NCBI RefSeq assembly: GCF_000717345.1
Contig: NZ_JNZA01000025.1
Span: forward strand, 40,685-104,684
Direction: 5' to 3'
Length of the DNA stretch: 64,000 bases
From: Streptomyces lydicus
GTDB lineage: Bacteria > Actinomycetota > Actinomycetes > Streptomycetales > Streptomycetaceae
Shown here one piece after another: positions 1-11,644 of this stretch. The notes beneath the pieces are model-generated. The model worked only from the letters and a program-made list of their open reading frames with translations. It made no database searches and had not been told where the DNA came from. A program made the translations under genes and the position numbers. Position 1 is the first letter of the stretch. The number at the start of each line of letters is the position of its first letter.

Positions 1-695
1 GCGGCAACGGCGCGGCCGTCGTCCTGCCCGACTGGTCCTCCGAGGCGGACCTGGACTGGGCGGCGCAGCGCATCGCGATCTTCTCGAACTACCAGGGCGG
101 CCAGTCCTGCATCTCCGTGCAGCGGGTCATCGCGGACGCGTCCGTGTACGACCGGCTGGTGCCCAAGATCGTGGCGGCCGTCGAGGCGCAGGTCACCGGC
201 GACCCGTCGGACGACGCGACCGAGGTCGGCCCGCTGGTGAACGAGGACGCCGCCAAGCGCGTCGAGGCATGGGTCGACGAGGCCGTGGAGCGCGGCGCGA
301 AGCTGCTCGCCGGCGGCAAGCGCGACGGCGCCTCCTACGCGCCGACCGTCCTGGAGGACGTGCCCGCCGACGCCACCCTCGCCTGCGAGGAGGTCTTCGG
401 CCCGGTCCTCACGATCAAGAAGGTCGACGGGGTGGACGAGGCGTTCGCGGCCGTCAACGACTCCAAGTTCGGCCTCCAGGCGGGCGTCTTCACGCACGAC
501 GTGCAGACCGCCTTCCGCGCCCACCGCGCCCTGGAGGTCGGCGGCGTGGTCATCGGCGACGTGCCGTCCTACCGCGCGGACCAGATGCCGTACGGCGGCG
601 TCAAGCAGTCCGGTGTGGGACGTGAGGGCGTGCGCTTCGCGATGGACGACTACACCTACGAGCGGGTGCTGGTCCTCACCGGCCTGGCGCTGTAA
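1..695 (+). CDS. NAD(P)+-dependent aldehyde dehydrogenase, C-terminal part (5' truncated by window edge)
   Basis: The reading frame is open from the first bases (frame of position 3) to a TAA at 693-695 and gives about 230 residues of an aldehyde dehydrogenase. The catalytic-cysteine segment GGQSCISVQR is visible near residue 36. Further on come the family's EEVFGPV motif and, near the end, the MPYGGVKQSGVGREG segment. Family members oxidise aldehydes to acids with NAD(P)+. The substrate cannot be told from this part. A strong hairpin about 130 bases downstream probably ends the transcript. The amino-terminal cofactor domain lies outside the window. Confidence 0.93.
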   Translation, partial: GNGAAVVLPDWSSEADLDWAAQRIAIFSNYQGGQSCISVQRVIADASVYDRLVPKIVAAVEAQVTGDPSDDATEVGPLVNEDAAKRVEAWVDEAVERGAKLLAGGKRDGASYAPTVLEDVPADATLACEEVFGPVLTIKKVDGVDEAFAAVNDSKFGLQAGVFTHDVQTAFRAHRALEVGGVVIGDVPSYRADQMPYGGVKQSGVGREGVRFAMDDYTYERVLVLTGLAL

Positions 696-1236
696 ACCCT
701 CCGCGGGACGACGACAACCCTCACGTCACTCCCCGACCCGGTCCGGACCGGTGGACAGCGACGGCCATCCCTTGGGCCGTATCACTGTCCGGGCCCCGGC
801 CGGCGCACCCCCCGGCGCCGGCCCTGACGCGGCGCGCTCCGGCACCCTGTTTCCGGAGCGCGCCGCGTCCCCCGTTCTCCCCCCCCGCCCGGCAGCGCAG
901 CCCCCGTGCCGGATCTTGACCGTACGGCGCGGACGCCCACGACGCCTCCTGTCGGAGGCGGAGACGCGGGGGTGCCCCGGGGTGGAGAAGCGGCGGCACG
1001 TACAACCAGCGCGGTATGCCGCACCCCCCGAAGGGCCGAGGGCGCCCGACCAACTCGGGCATCTGCCGGGGTGTATGCCCCGTATGGCCAGGAGACGCCG
1101 TCCCGCCCTCCCCGGCCCCGTACCTCCAGTGGTGCAACCCGCCCGGATCGGGTAACTCTCACAAGTAGCGCTGTTCCAGCGGCCCGACCGGCCCGCCGGC
1201 GCAGAACTCCCGATTCCGCGGCGAGGTGAGCTCCTG
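696..1236. other. Non-coding stretch between aldehyde dehydrogenase and acyl-CoA dehydrogenase genes
   Basis: These 541 bases hold the terminator at 826-869 and no convincing gene. The open frames here are GC-rich artefacts with arginine/proline-rich translations. The last 100 bases must hold the promoter of the acyl-CoA dehydrogenase gene, but I see no clear -35/-10 pair. Confidence 0.5.
826..869 (+). terminator. Rho-independent-type terminator after the aldehyde dehydrogenase gene
   Basis: A perfect 17-bp inverted repeat (826-842 against 853-869) with a 10-base loop. There is no clear T run, which is common for Streptomyces terminators. Confidence 0.75.
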
Positions 1237-3156
1237 ATGACCGCTCCATCCATCCGCAACGTCTCCGAGCGCGAAGCACGCCAGGTCGCCGAGGCGGCCC
1301 GTGAGCAGGACTGGCGCAAGCCCAGCTTCGCCAAGGAGCTGTTCCTGGGGCGCTTCCGGCTCGACCTCATCCATCCGCACCCCACGCCGGCGATCGATGA
1401 CGTGCGCCGCGGCGAGAAGTTCCTCGCCACGCTGCGGGAGTTCTGCGAGACCGAGATCGACGGCGCCCGGATCGAGCGCGAGGGACAGATCCCGGACGAG
1501 ACCGTCAACGGGCTCAAGGAGCTCGGCGCGCTCGGCATGAAGATCGACCCGAAGTACGGCGGCCTCGGGCTCACCCAGGTCTACTACAACCGGGCCCTGT
1601 CACTGGTCGGCTCCGCCAGCCCCGCCGTCGGCGCGCTGCTCTCCGCGCACCAGTCGATCGGCGTGCCGCAGCCGCTGAAGCTGTTCGGCACCCAGCAGCA
1701 GAAAGAGACCTTCCTGCCGCGGCTGGCCCGTACGGACATCTCGGCGTTCCTGCTGACCGAGCCCGACGTCGGCTCGGACCCGGCCCGGCTCGCGACCACC
1801 GCCGTGCCGGACGGGGAGGACTATGTCCTCGACGGGGTGAAGCTGTGGACCACCAACGGCGTGGTCGCCGATCTGCTGGTGGTCATGGCGCGGGTGCCCG
1901 CCTCCGACGGCCACAAGGGCGGCATCACCGCCTTCGTCGTCGAGGCCGACTCGGCCGGCATCACGGTCGAGAACCGCAACGCCTTCATGGGCCTGCGCGG
2001 CCTGGAGAACGGCGTCACCCGCTTCCACCGGGTCCGGGTCCCCGCAGCGAACCGCATCGGTCCGGAGGGCGCCGGCCTGAAGATCGCCCTGACCACGCTC
2101 AACACCGGGCGGCTCTCGCTGCCCGCGATGTGCGTCGGCTCCGGCAAGTGGTGCCTGAAGATCGCCCGCGAGTGGTCCGCGGCCCGCGAGCAGTGGGGCC
2201 GGCCGATCGCCAAGCACGAGGCCGTCGGCGCCAAGATCTCCTTCATCGCCGCCACCACCTTCGCCCTCGAAGCGGTCGTCGACCTCTCCTCCCAGATGGC
2301 CGACGAGAACCGCAACGACATCCGCATCGAGGCCGCGCTCGCCAAGCTCTACGGCTCCGAGATGGGCTGGCTGATGGCCGACGAGCTGGTCCAGATCCGC
2401 GGCGGCCGCGGCTTCGAGACCGCCCCCTCGCTCGCCGCCCGCGGGGAACGCGCCGTGCCGGCCGAGCAGATGCTGCGCGACATGCGCATCAACCGGATCT
2501 TCGAGGGCTCGACCGAGATCATGCACCTGCTGATCGCCCGGGAGGCGGTGGACGCCCACCTGTCCGTCGCCGGCGACCTCATCGACCCCGACAAGAGCCT
2601 CGCCGACAAGGGCAAGGCGGCCGCCAAGGCCGGCCAGTTCTACGCCCGCTGGCTGCCCAAGCTCGTCGCCGGACCGGGCCAACTCCCGCGCACCTACCAG
2701 GAGTTCGGCCGACTGGCCGGTCATCTGCGGTACGTCGAGCGGACCTCGCGCAAGCTCGCCCGCTCCACCTTCTACGCGATGTCCCGCTGGCAGGGCCGGA
2801 TGGAGACCAAGCAGGGCTTCCTCGGCCGGATCGTCGACATCGGCGCCGAGCTGTTCGCCATGAGCGCCGCCTGCGTACGCGCCGAGTACCTGCAGGAGAC
2901 CGGCGACCACGGCCGGGAGGCGCAGCAGCTGGCCGACGTGTTCTGCCGGCAGGCCAGGATCCGCGTCGAGGAGCTGTTCGGCCGGCTGTGGACGAACACC
3001 GACGAACTCGACCGCAAGGTCGTCTCCGGAGTCCTCGACGGCAGCTACACCTGGCTGGAGGAGGGCATCGTCGACCCCAGCGGCGAAGGCCCCTGGATCG
3101 CCGACGCCACCCCCGGCCCGAGCCGCGCGGACAACGTCCGCCGCCCGATCAGCTGA
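1237..3156 (+). CDS. Acyl-CoA dehydrogenase family protein (FAD-dependent)
   Basis: A 639-residue protein of the acyl-CoA dehydrogenase family, which introduces the alpha-beta double bond in fatty acyl-CoA oxidation. The middle shows the FAD/substrate signature [15 protein letters not shown] and the following [11 protein letters not shown]. The segment [15 protein letters not shown] near residue 420 carries the catalytic-base glutamate region. At 639 residues it is longer than the usual 380-400: about 200 extra residues follow the catalytic core, as in long/very-long-chain-type enzymes. An AGGTGAG Shine-Dalgarno lies 8 bases before the ATG. It is probably monocistronic, being bounded by strong hairpins on both sides. 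Chain-length specificity is inference. Confidence 0.92.
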   Translation: MTAPSIRNVSEREARQVAEAAREQDWRKPSFAKELFLGRFRLDLIHPHPTPAIDDVRRGEKFLATLREFCETEIDGARIEREGQIPDETVNGLKELGALGMKIDPKYGGLGLTQVYYNRALSLVGSASPAVGALLSAHQSIGVPQPLKLFGTQQQKETFLPRLARTDISAFLLTEPDVGSDPARLATTAVPDGEDYVLDGVKLWTTNGVVADLLVVMARVPASDGHKGGITAFVVEADSAGITVENRNAFMGLRGLENGVTRFHRVRVPAANRIGPEGAGLKIALTTLNTGRLSLPAMCVGSGKWCLKIAREWSAAREQWGRPIAKHEAVGAKISFIAATTFALEAVVDLSSQMADENRNDIRIEAALAKLYGSEMGWLMADELVQIRGGRGFETAPSLAARGERAVPAEQMLRDMRINRIFEGSTEIMHLLIAREAVDAHLSVAGDLIDPDKSLADKGKAAAKAGQFYARWLPKLVAGPGQLPRTYQEFGRLAGHLRYVERTSRKLARSTFYAMSRWQGRMETKQGFLGRIVDIGAELFAMSAACVRAEYLQETGDHGREAQQLADVFCRQARIRVEELFGRLWTNTDELDRKVVSGVLDGSYTWLEEGIVDPSGEGPWIADATPGPSRADNVRRPIS

Positions 3157-3175
3157 GCCGATCCGCGACCGCACG

Positions 3176-3219
3176 CCGCGGGGCCCGTACGGCGAAGATC
3201 CGCCGTACGGGCCCCGCGG
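3176..3219 (+). terminator. Strong terminator hairpin after the acyl-CoA dehydrogenase gene
   Basis: A perfect 19-bp stem (3176-3194 with 3201-3219) and a 6-base loop, 20 bases after the stop codon. It separates this gene from dxr. Confidence 0.88.
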
Positions 3220-3268
3220 TGCGCCCTCTGTGTCCACGCCACCCCGGCGACCGGCCACAATGGACCGC

Positions 3269-4534
3269 ATGACGGACTCCCTCGCCCATCCGCACCTGCG
3301 CTTCGAGCCGGCCTCCGGCGACCCCGACGGCCCGCGCAGCATCGTGATCCTCGGCTCCACCGGGTCGATCGGCACCCAGGCGATCGACATCGTGCGGCGC
3401 AACCCCGACCGCTTCCGGGTGACCGCGCTCTCCGCCGCCGGCGGGCGGACCGACCTGCTCGCCGAGCAGGCGCACCAGCTGCGGGTGGCCACCGTCGCGG
3501 TGGCGCGCGAGGATGCGCTGCCGGCCCTGCGCGCGGCGCTGGCCGAGAGGTACGGCGCGGGCGAGCCGCTGCCCGAGATCCTGGCCGGCCCCGACGCGGC
3601 CACCGAGCTGGCCGCCTCCGAGTGCCACACCGTCCTCAACGGCATCACCGGCTCCATCGGCCTCGCGCCGACCCTGGCCGCCCTGAAGGCCGGCCGGGTG
3701 CTGGCCCTCGCCAACAAGGAGTCGCTGATCGTCGGCGGCCCGCTGGTCAAGGCCGTCGCGAAGCCCGGCCAGATCGTCCCCGTCGACTCCGAGCACTCCG
3801 CGCTCTTCCAGGCGCTGGCCGGCGGCGAGCGCGCCGAGGTCCGCAAGCTCGTCGTCACCGCTTCCGGAGGCCCGTTCCGCGGCCGTACGAAGCGCGAGCT
3901 GGCCGAGGTCACGCCCGAGCAGGCGCTGGCCCACCCCACCTGGTCCATGGGCCCGGTCGTCACCATCAACTCCGCGACCCTGGTCAACAAGGGCCTGGAG
4001 GTCATCGAGGCGCATCTGCTCTTCGACGTCCCCTTCGACCGGATCGAGGTCGTCGTCCACCCGCAGTCCTACATCCACTCGATGGTGGAGTTCACCGACG
4101 GCTCCACCCTCGCCCAGGCCAGTCCGCCCGACATGCGGATGCCGATCGCGCTGGGCATCGGCTGGCCCGAGCGGGTCCCGGACGCCGCACCGGGCGTGGA
4201 CTGGACGAAGGCCCGGACCTGGGAGTTCTTCCCGCTCGACGCGTCCGCCTTCCCGTCCGTCCCGCTGGCCTGCCACGTGGGTGATCTGGGCGGGACCGCG
4301 CCGGCCGTCTTCAACGCGGCGAACGAGGAGTGCGTGGCGGCGTTCCTCGAAGGCGGGCTGCCTTTCACAGGGATTGTGGATACCGTCGCCGATGTGGTCG
4401 CTGAACACGGCACGCCCGCCCGGGGAACTTCTCTGACCGTCGCGGACGTCCTGGAGGCGGAGACCTGGGCGCGCGCACGCGCCCGCGAACTGGCCGCCCG
4501 TGCGGCACGGACACCCTCGGAGGCTCGCGCATGA
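3269..4534 (+). CDS. dxr: 1-deoxy-D-xylulose 5-phosphate reductoisomerase (DXR)
   Basis: Second enzyme of the MEP isoprenoid pathway: NADPH-dependent rearrangement and reduction of DXP to 2-C-methyl-D-erythritol 4-phosphate. The NADPH-binding GSTGSIGTQ is at residues 29-37. Metal/substrate segments [20 protein letters not shown] and [17 protein letters not shown] follow in the usual order. The ATG at 3269 (421 aa) was chosen because the amino end then matches other Streptomyces DXR proteins. An in-frame ATG at 3260 and a GTG at 3230 are alternatives that add 3 or 13 residues. The stop overlaps the start of rseP (ATGA), so the two are translationally coupled. ispG of the same pathway lies just downstream. 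Confidence 0.97.
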   Translation: MTDSLAHPHLRFEPASGDPDGPRSIVILGSTGSIGTQAIDIVRRNPDRFRVTALSAAGGRTDLLAEQAHQLRVATVAVAREDALPALRAALAERYGAGEPLPEILAGPDAATELAASECHTVLNGITGSIGLAPTLAALKAGRVLALANKESLIVGGPLVKAVAKPGQIVPVDSEHSALFQALAGGERAEVRKLVVTASGGPFRGRTKRELAEVTPEQALAHPTWSMGPVVTINSATLVNKGLEVIEAHLLFDVPFDRIEVVVHPQSYIHSMVEFTDGSTLAQASPPDMRMPIALGIGWPERVPDAAPGVDWTKARTWEFFPLDASAFPSVPLACHVGDLGGTAPAVFNAANEECVAAFLEGGLPFTGIVDTVADVVAEHGTPARGTSLTVADVLEAETWARARARELAARAARTPSEARA

Positions 4535-5832
4535 CGACCTGGATGACCATCCTCGGCATAGTCGTCTTCGTCGTCGGCCTGCTGTTCTCCATCGCCTGGC
4601 ACGAGCTCGGCCACCTCTCCACGGCCAAGATGTTCGGCATCCGCGTGCCCCAGTACATGGTGGGCTTCGGGCCGACGATCTTCTCCCGCCGGAAGGGCGA
4701 CACCGAGTACGGCATCAAGGCCATCCCGCTCGGCGGCTACATCCGCATGATCGGGATGTTCCCGCCCGGCGACGACGGAAAGCTGCAGGCCCGCTCCACC
4801 TCACCGTTCCGCGGGATGATCGAGGACGCCCGGTCGGCGGCCTTCGAGGAGCTCCAGCCCGGCGACGAGAAGCGGCTCTTCTACACCCGCAAGCCGTGGA
4901 AGCGCGTCATCGTGATGTTCGCCGGGCCGTTCATGAACCTGATCCTCGCGGTCGTGATCTTCATGAGCGTGCTGATGGGCTTCGGCATCAACACCCAGAC
5001 CACCCAGGTCGGCTCCGTCTCGGACTGCGTCATCTCGGCCGCCGCCAAGACCGACAAGTGCCCGCACGGCGCCAAGGACTCCCCGGCCAAGGCCGCGGGC
5101 CTGCGGGCCGGCGACAAGATCGTCTCGTTCAACGGGCACGCCGTCCCCGACTGGGGCACCCTCCAGCAGCAGATCCGCGACACCACCGGGCCCGCGACGC
5201 TGGTCGTCGAGCGGCACGGCGTGCGCAGGACGCTGCACGCCGACCTGATCGAGAACAAGGTCGCCAAGACCGACGGGCACGGCGGCTACCTCCCCGGCCA
5301 GTTCGTCACCGCCGGCTTCCTCGGCTTCACGCCCGCCAGCGGCGTCGTCCAGCAGTCCTTCGGCCAGTCCGTCGACCGCATGGGCAACATGGTCGAGCAG
5401 GGCGTCTCCTCGCTTGTCCACCTGCCCGGCAAGGTCCCGGACCTGTGGGACGCGGCCTTCAACGGCGGCGAGCGCAAGCAGGACTCCCCGATGGGCGTGG
5501 TCGGCGCCGCACGCGTCGGCGGCGAGGTCTTCTCGCTGAACATCCCGCCGGAGCAGCGGGTGGCGACGATGCTCTTCCTGGTCGCCGGCTTCAACCTCTC
5601 GCTCTTCCTGTTCAACATGCTCCCGCTGCTGCCGCTCGACGGCGGGCACATCGCCGGCGCCGTGTGGGAGGCCATCCGGCGGGCCTTCGCCAAGATCGTC
5701 CGGCGCCCCGACCCGGGCCCCTTCGACGTGGCCAAGCTCATGCCGGTCGCCTACGTGGTCGCGGGGATCTTCATCTGCTTCACGCTGCTGGTGCTCGTCG
5801 CCGACGTGGTGAATCCGGTGAAATTGACCTGA
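4531..5832 (+). CDS. rseP: RIP-family site-2 zinc metalloprotease (M50), RseP/Rip1-like
   Basis: A 433-residue intramembrane protease. The zinc motif HELGH is at residues 24-28 inside the first membrane helix. A PDZ domain occupies the middle (about 165-250). The third catalytic element, [11 protein letters not shown], is near the carboxyl end, followed by a last membrane helix. The family cleaves membrane-embedded anti-sigma factors and other single-pass proteins. The start overlaps the dxr stop by four bases. The dxr-rseP-ispG order is conserved in actinobacteria, including mycobacteria. The substrate here is not known from sequence. Confidence 0.95.
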   Translation: MTTWMTILGIVVFVVGLLFSIAWHELGHLSTAKMFGIRVPQYMVGFGPTIFSRRKGDTEYGIKAIPLGGYIRMIGMFPPGDDGKLQARSTSPFRGMIEDARSAAFEELQPGDEKRLFYTRKPWKRVIVMFAGPFMNLILAVVIFMSVLMGFGINTQTTQVGSVSDCVISAAAKTDKCPHGAKDSPAKAAGLRAGDKIVSFNGHAVPDWGTLQQQIRDTTGPATLVVERHGVRRTLHADLIENKVAKTDGHGGYLPGQFVTAGFLGFTPASGVVQQSFGQSVDRMGNMVEQGVSSLVHLPGKVPDLWDAAFNGGERKQDSPMGVVGAARVGGEVFSLNIPPEQRVATMLFLVAGFNLSLFLFNMLPLLPLDGGHIAGAVWEAIRRAFAKIVRRPDPGPFDVAKLMPVAYVVAGIFICFTLLVLVADVVNPVKLT

Positions 5833-5846
5833 AAGAAGGTTTGGGG

Positions 5847-5887
5847 ACGGCCGGGCACCTCCGTGGCGTTTGGAGGTGTCCGGCCGT
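5847..5887 (+). terminator. Terminator hairpin between rseP and ispG
   Basis: A 16-bp stem (5847-5862 with 5872-5887, one G-T pair), 14 bases after the rseP stop and followed by a pyrimidine-rich TTCTCTTTC. It implies that ispG has its own promoter in 5888-6004. Confidence 0.8.
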
Positions 5888-6004
5888 TCTCTTTCGGGGG
5901 TCCACGGGGGCGCGATGTGCCTATCGCAATACCGGTGCCGTAATCTCGAAACCCGGAGCCCGCCGATTCGGGACCTTGATCCACACCTTGGGGTTGCTCG
6001 CCAG

Positions 6005-7162
<1,158 letters not shown>

Positions 7163-7185
7163 TCGGCCGCCCACCCACCGCTTCC

Positions 7186-7218
7186 GAGCCCCGCCGCCCG
7201 CCCCGGGCCGCGGGGCTC
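7186..7218 (+). terminator. Probable terminator after ispG
   Basis: A 9-bp perfect stem (GAGCCCCGC with GCGGGGCTC) around a 15-base GC-rich loop, 24 bases after the ispG stop. Confidence 0.6.
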
Positions 7219-7359
7219 AGGGCTTCCCCGGCCGGTGCCGCACCCTCCCCGGCGTCCGCCGCCCCCGCGGGCCGGGTGCTCCCGCGCAGGTGGAGGTAAA
7301 GTGCCAGAACCTGCTCCCGCCTGGCCTCCCAGGCCCGTACCGGTGAGGCATTCCGAGAC

Positions 7360-8205
7360 GTGCTGACGACCCCCGCCATCAAGGTCCTCGAGCCCGGGGA
7401 ACTCGACGACGCGCTCGCGGTGCTCGACCGCGACCCGGTCGCCAACGCCTTCGTCGCCGCTCGCGTCCAGATCGCCGGCCTCGACCCCTGGCGGCTGGGC
7501 GGCGAGATGTGGGGCTGGTACGCCGACGGCCGCCTGGAGTCCCTCTGCTACGCCGGCGCCAACCTCGTCCCCGTCTGCGCCACCTCCGAAGCCGTCCGCG
7601 GCTTCGCCGAGCGCGCCCGCCGGCAGGGCCGCCGCTGCTCCTCCATCGTCGGCCCCGCGGGACCCACCGCCGAGCTGTGGTCCCTGCTGGAGCCCGCCTG
7701 GGGACCGGCCCGCGAGATCCGCGCCCACCAGCCCCTGATGGTCACCACCGGGCCGTCCGCCGAGATCGCCCCCGACCCGTACGTCCGGCGCATCCGCAAG
7801 AACGAGATGGACCTGATCATGCCGGCGTGCGTGGCCATGTTCACCGAGGAGGTCGGCATCTCCCCGATGGCCGGCGACGGCGGTCTGCTCTACCAGGCCC
7901 GTGTCGCCGAACTCGTCGGCGCCGGCCGCTCGTTCGCCCGTGTCGAGAACGGCAAGGTCATCTTCAAGGCGGAGATCGGCGCCGCCACCCAGCGGGCGTG
8001 CCAGATCCAGGGCGTCTGGGTCGACCCCGCCTACCGCGGCAAGGGCCTGTCGGAGACCGGCATGGCGGCTGTGCTGCGCTACGCGCTCAGCGATGTCGCC
8101 CCCGTCGTCAGCCTCTACGTCAACGACTTCAACACCGCCGCCCGCGCCTCCTACCGCAGGGTGGGTTTCGAAGAGGTCGGCGCGTTCATGAGTGTGCTGT
8201 TCTGA
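7360..8205 (+). CDS. GNAT N-acetyltransferase with DUF4081-type amino-terminal domain
   Basis: A 281-residue two-part protein. Residues 1 to about 115 form the domain usually called DUF4081 in actinobacteria. The carboxyl half is a GNAT fold with the acetyl-CoA loop in VDPAYRGKGLSETGM and the late strands ending SLYVNDFNTAARASYRRVGF. The acceptor is unknown. A gene of this kind also follows ispG in mycobacteria, so the linkage is old. Start: GTG at 7360, with only a weak GAG upstream. No better start was seen. Confidence 0.85.
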   Translation: MLTTPAIKVLEPGELDDALAVLDRDPVANAFVAARVQIAGLDPWRLGGEMWGWYADGRLESLCYAGANLVPVCATSEAVRGFAERARRQGRRCSSIVGPAGPTAELWSLLEPAWGPAREIRAHQPLMVTTGPSAEIAPDPYVRRIRKNEMDLIMPACVAMFTEEVGISPMAGDGGLLYQARVAELVGAGRSFARVENGKVIFKAEIGAATQRACQIQGVWVDPAYRGKGLSETGMAAVLRYALSDVAPVVSLYVNDFNTAARASYRRVGFEEVGAFMSVLF

Positions 8206-8253
8206 CCCGCCGCCGGCGTACTGTTCCGGCCCGCGGCCTTGTACGCTCCGACC

Positions 8254-8790
8254 ATGGATGACGTCGCGGTCGGCCCCCTCGATCTCGCTGCCCGCGTGGA
8301 CGACGCGCTCGCCGTCCAGGCGCTCGCGTTCGGACTGAGCGACGACGAGATCGCCGTCCGCCGGCACATCGTCCTGCGCCACTTCGGCTGCCCCGGCGCC
8401 CGCGCCCTCGGCGCCACCACCCCCGCGGGCCGGCTCATCGGCTTCGTCTACGGCATGCCCAACGACCGCGCCCACTGGTGGTCCACCGTCGTCGAGCCCT
8501 ATCTGCGCAGCCAGGGCCTCGACCACTGGCTCGACGACTCCTTCACCATCACCGAGCTGCACGTCCACCCCGCCTACCAGGGCCGGGGCATCGGACGGTC
8601 ACTGATCACCCGCATCACCGACGAGGCGACCCAGCCGCGCTCCATCCTGTCGGCCATCGACGTGGAGAGCCCGGCACGCGGCCTGTACCGCTCCCTCGGC
8701 TACCGCGACATCGCCCGCCGGGTGCTGTTCCCGAGCGCGCCGACGCCGTACGCGGTGATGGGCGCGGCGCTGCCGCTCAAGCGCCGCTAG
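8254..8790 (+). CDS. GNAT-family N-acetyltransferase
   Basis: A 178-residue single-domain GNAT protein. The acetyl-CoA pyrophosphate-binding motif is in HPAYQGRGIGRSL (about residues 108-120), and the family's final segment is ARGLYRSLGYRDI. The ATG at 8254 was preferred over an upstream TTG at 8239. It lies 48 bases after the preceding GNAT gene on the same strand and could be co-transcribed. The acceptor is unknown. Confidence 0.85.
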   Translation: MDDVAVGPLDLAARVDDALAVQALAFGLSDDEIAVRRHIVLRHFGCPGARALGATTPAGRLIGFVYGMPNDRAHWWSTVVEPYLRSQGLDHWLDDSFTITELHVHPAYQGRGIGRSLITRITDEATQPRSILSAIDVESPARGLYRSLGYRDIARRVLFPSAPTPYAVMGAALPLKRR

Positions 8791-8879
8791 GGCGTGTCCG
8801 GGCCGCAACCCATTTCCGTGTGCCACACCCGGGCGGCTAACCTCCAGGGAGTCACCTTTCTTACGCAGGAGAAACTCCC

Positions 8880-10589
8880 ATGGCCAACGCCGCACAGGTC
8901 CAGCGCATGTCCCGCTTGATGATCAAGACACTGCGCGACGACCCGGCCGACGCCGAGACCGCCAGCCACAAGCTGCTCGTCCGCGCCGGGTACGTCCGCC
9001 GCTCCTCCGCCGGCATCTGGACGTGGCTGCCGCTGGGCATGAAGGTCCTGGAGAACGTCTCCCGCGTCGTGCGCGAGGAGATGGACGCGATCGGCGGCCA
9101 GGAAGTCCTGCTGCCGGCCCTGCTGCCCAAGGAGCCCTACGAGATCAGCGGCCGCTGGGAGGAGTACGGCGACCTGCTCTTCCGCCTCAAGGACCGCAAG
9201 GGCGCCGACTACCTCCTCGGCCCCACCCACGAGGAGATCTTCACCCTCACGGTCAAGGACCAGTGCACGTCCTACAAGGACCTGCCGGTGATCCTCTACC
9301 AGATCCAGATCAAGTACCGCGACGAGGCCCGCCCCCGCTCCGGCGTGCTGCGCGGCCGCGAGTTCCACATGAAGGACTCGTACAGCTTCGACACCACCGA
9401 CGAGGGCCTGGCGCAGTCCTACGCGCTGCACCGCGAGGCGTACCAGAAGATCTTCGCGCGCCTGGGCCTGGACTACCGCATCGTCTCCGCCGTCTCCGGC
9501 GCGATGGGCGGCTCCGCCTCCGAGGAGTTCCTGGCGCCCGCCGCGGCCGGTGAGGACACCTTCGTCGACTGCCCGAGCTGCGACTACGCCGCCAACACCG
9601 AGGCCGTCACGGTCAAGGTCGAGCCGGCCGACGGCTCCGCCCACGGCCCCGTCGAGGAGCTGGACACCCCCGACACCCCGACCATCGAGACGCTCGCCGA
9701 GCACCTCGGCGTGCCGGCCTCCGCGACCCTGAAGAACCTGCTGGTCAAGGTCGACGGGGAGATCGTCGCGGTGGGCGTGCCCGGCGACCGCGAGGTCGAC
9801 CTCGGCAAGCTCGGCGAGCACCTCGCGCCGGCCACCGTCGAGCTGGTCACCGCCGAGGACTTCACCGACCGCCCGGAGCTGGTCCGCGGCTACGTCGGCC
9901 CGCAGGGCCTGGCCGGCAAGGCGTTCCGCTACATCGCCGACCCCCGCATCGCCCCCGGCACGGCCTGGATCACCGGCGCCAACAAGGAGGGCAAGCACGC
10001 CCGCAACGTGGTCGTGGGCCGGGACTTCGAGGTCGACGACTACCTCGACGTGGTCGTCGTCGAGCCCGGTGACCCCTGCCCGAAGTGCGGCGCCGGCCTG
10101 AAGATCGACCGCGCCATCGAGATCGGCCACATCTTCCAGCTCGGCCGCAAGTACGCCGACGCCTTCGAGCTCGACGTCCTCGGCCAGAACGGCAAGCCGG
10201 TGCGGGTCACCATGGGCTCGTACGGCATCGGGGTCTCCCGTGCGGTCGCCGCGCTCGCCGAGCAGACCCACGACGACAAGGGCCTGTGCTGGCCGCGCGA
10301 GATCGCGCCGGCCGACGTGCACGTCGTCGCGGCCGGCAAGGCCACGCAGACCGAGCTCGCGCTGGAGCTCGGCGAGCGGCTCGGCGCCGCGGGCCTGCGG
10401 GTGCTGGTCGACGACCGCGCCGGCGTCTCGCCCGGCGTGAAGTTCACCGACGCCGAGCTGCTGGGCATTCCGACCATCGTGGTCGCCGGCCGTCGCGCCG
10501 GCGAGGGCGTCGTCGAGGTCAAGGACCGTCGCACCGGTGAGCGCGAGGAGCTCACGGTCGAGGAAGCGGTCGCGCGACTCGGCGCCTGA
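8880..10589 (+). CDS. proS: Prolyl-tRNA synthetase (bacterial type, with editing insertion)
   Basis: Class II aminoacyl-tRNA synthetase that charges tRNA-Pro; 569 residues, the normal length for the bacterial ProRS. Motif 2 lies around [20 protein letters not shown]. An editing insertion of the YbaK type (about residues 235-375, which removes mischarged alanine) separates motifs 2 and 3. Motif 3 is [14 protein letters not shown]. The anticodon-binding domain closes the protein. The Shine-Dalgarno is CAGGAG, about 8 bases before the ATG. The gene stands alone and ends at a bidirectional hairpin. Confidence 0.97.
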   Translation: MANAAQVQRMSRLMIKTLRDDPADAETASHKLLVRAGYVRRSSAGIWTWLPLGMKVLENVSRVVREEMDAIGGQEVLLPALLPKEPYEISGRWEEYGDLLFRLKDRKGADYLLGPTHEEIFTLTVKDQCTSYKDLPVILYQIQIKYRDEARPRSGVLRGREFHMKDSYSFDTTDEGLAQSYALHREAYQKIFARLGLDYRIVSAVSGAMGGSASEEFLAPAAAGEDTFVDCPSCDYAANTEAVTVKVEPADGSAHGPVEELDTPDTPTIETLAEHLGVPASATLKNLLVKVDGEIVAVGVPGDREVDLGKLGEHLAPATVELVTAEDFTDRPELVRGYVGPQGLAGKAFRYIADPRIAPGTAWITGANKEGKHARNVVVGRDFEVDDYLDVVVVEPGDPCPKCGAGLKIDRAIEIGHIFQLGRKYADAFELDVLGQNGKPVRVTMGSYGIGVSRAVAALAEQTHDDKGLCWPREIAPADVHVVAAGKATQTELALELGERLGAAGLRVLVDDRAGVSPGVKFTDAELLGIPTIVVAGRRAGEGVVEVKDRRTGEREELTVEEAVARLGA

Positions 10590-10592
10590 GCC

Positions 10593-10640
10593 AACGCGAA
10601 CGGGCCGGCCGGGGAACACCCCGGCCGGCCCGTTCGCGTT
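10593..10640. terminator. Bidirectional terminator between proS and the convergent pseudokinase gene
   Basis: A perfect 22-bp stem (10593-10614 with 10619-10640) and a 4-base AACA loop, filling the gap between the two convergent stop codons. It can serve both directions. Confidence 0.9.
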
Positions 10641-10646
10641 CCCGCG

Positions 10647-11558
10647 CTACAGCCAGGCCGCGAACTCCAGCAGCAGTTCGCCGCGCTGACGGTCGCCGGC
10701 GGCCACCTCGCGCACGCCGGTGTCCACCGCCCGGTAGAGCGTCCAGTCGCGCAGCCGGTCGCGGTCCACGTCCAGCGAGTCGGCGAGCTTGGCGACCCGG
10801 CGGCGGGCCGCGGCGGCCGCACCGGAGCCGGCCATCACGTCCTCGAACCGGTCCAGCACCAGCGCCGCCAGGTCGTACGCCCGCTCGCCGACCACCGGCG
10901 CGGGCCCGGTCGCCAGCCACGGCGCCCGCTCGCCGGCCAGCACCTTGCCCTGCCGGAAGGCGCCGTGCAGCAGGAACTCCTCGTCGGAGCCGGCCGGCAG
11001 GGCACGGCGCAGCTCCAGCGCCTCGTCCACCAGCGGCGCGGCCGTACGGACGTCCGCCCCGGCGGTCCGCAGCGCCTCCGCCGCCTCCTCCGTACGGCCG
11101 GCCACGGTCGCGAACGGGTGCCCCGCACCGGGCGGCACCCACAGCCGGCGCGCCGTGCCGGCCGCCTCCAGCAGCGCCTTTGCCTCCGGCAGCGAACGCA
11201 GCGACACCCCGCTCTGCAGCCGCTCCAGCAGCAGCGCGCCGCTGCCGTCGTCGGAGCGCAGCAGCCGCACCGCGCCCCAGCCGTCCCACACCGCCAGCGC
11301 GGCCGCCTCCTGCGCGGACCGCGCGCCCGGCACCGGCAGCTTCAGCGCCGCCGGGGTGCCGTCCTGCTGCCGTACGAGCGCGAGCAGGCTGCTGCGGCCA
11401 CCGGGCGCGTGCACCCGCTCCAGCGTCAGCTCCCAGGCGTCCAGGCGCTGCTGAACCAGCGTCGGCAGCGCGTGCAGCCACTCCTGAGCGGCGCTGTCCG
11501 GATCGCCGCTCAGCGAACTCACCAACCGCTGCGGCGGTTCGATGGGTGCCGTTGCCAT
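10647..11558 (-). CDS. APH-fold protein, probably catalytically dead (aminoglycoside phosphotransferase family relative)
   Basis: A 303-residue protein with the layout of aminoglycoside/hydroxyurea phosphotransferases. The ATP-binding lysine segment ALKLP is at 71-75. The catalytic loop, normally HGDxxxxN, reads LHGAFRQGKVLAG at 197-209: the catalytic aspartate is alanine and the metal-binding asparagine is lysine. The following metal-binding D segment reads WLATGPAPVVGERAYDLA, also without the expected aspartate early in it. The fold looks intact and the frame is open, so this is a maintained pseudokinase or a protein with another role, not a broken gene. It is the last gene of a three-gene reverse cluster. 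Confidence 0.75.
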   Translation of the reverse strand: MATAPIEPPQRLVSSLSGDPDSAAQEWLHALPTLVQQRLDAWELTLERVHAPGGRSSLLALVRQQDGTPAALKLPVPGARSAQEAAALAVWDGWGAVRLLRSDDGSGALLLERLQSGVSLRSLPEAKALLEAAGTARRLWVPPGAGHPFATVAGRTEEAAEALRTAGADVRTAAPLVDEALELRRALPAGSDEEFLLHGAFRQGKVLAGERAPWLATGPAPVVGERAYDLAALVLDRFEDVMAGSGAAAAARRRVAKLADSLDVDRDRLRDWTLYRAVDTGVREVAAGDRQRGELLLEFAAWL

Positions 11559-11644
11559 GCTCGAGCTGTCCCTTCAGGTGGGGCGGCCGCGCGATCCCGC
11601 GCCCGCCCACCACGTCGTCCTGGGCCAAGGCCCCCGGCGGTCGT

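Noticed and set aside
725..1240. Small genes in the 696-1236 gap
   Set aside because: Several overlapping frames on both strands, all Arg/Pro-rich, with no start signals. The region contains a terminator hairpin.
1600..4005. 801-residue reverse frame across the acyl-CoA dehydrogenase/dxr junction
   Set aside because: It crosses a strong terminator and two well-supported + strand genes. No family resemblance.
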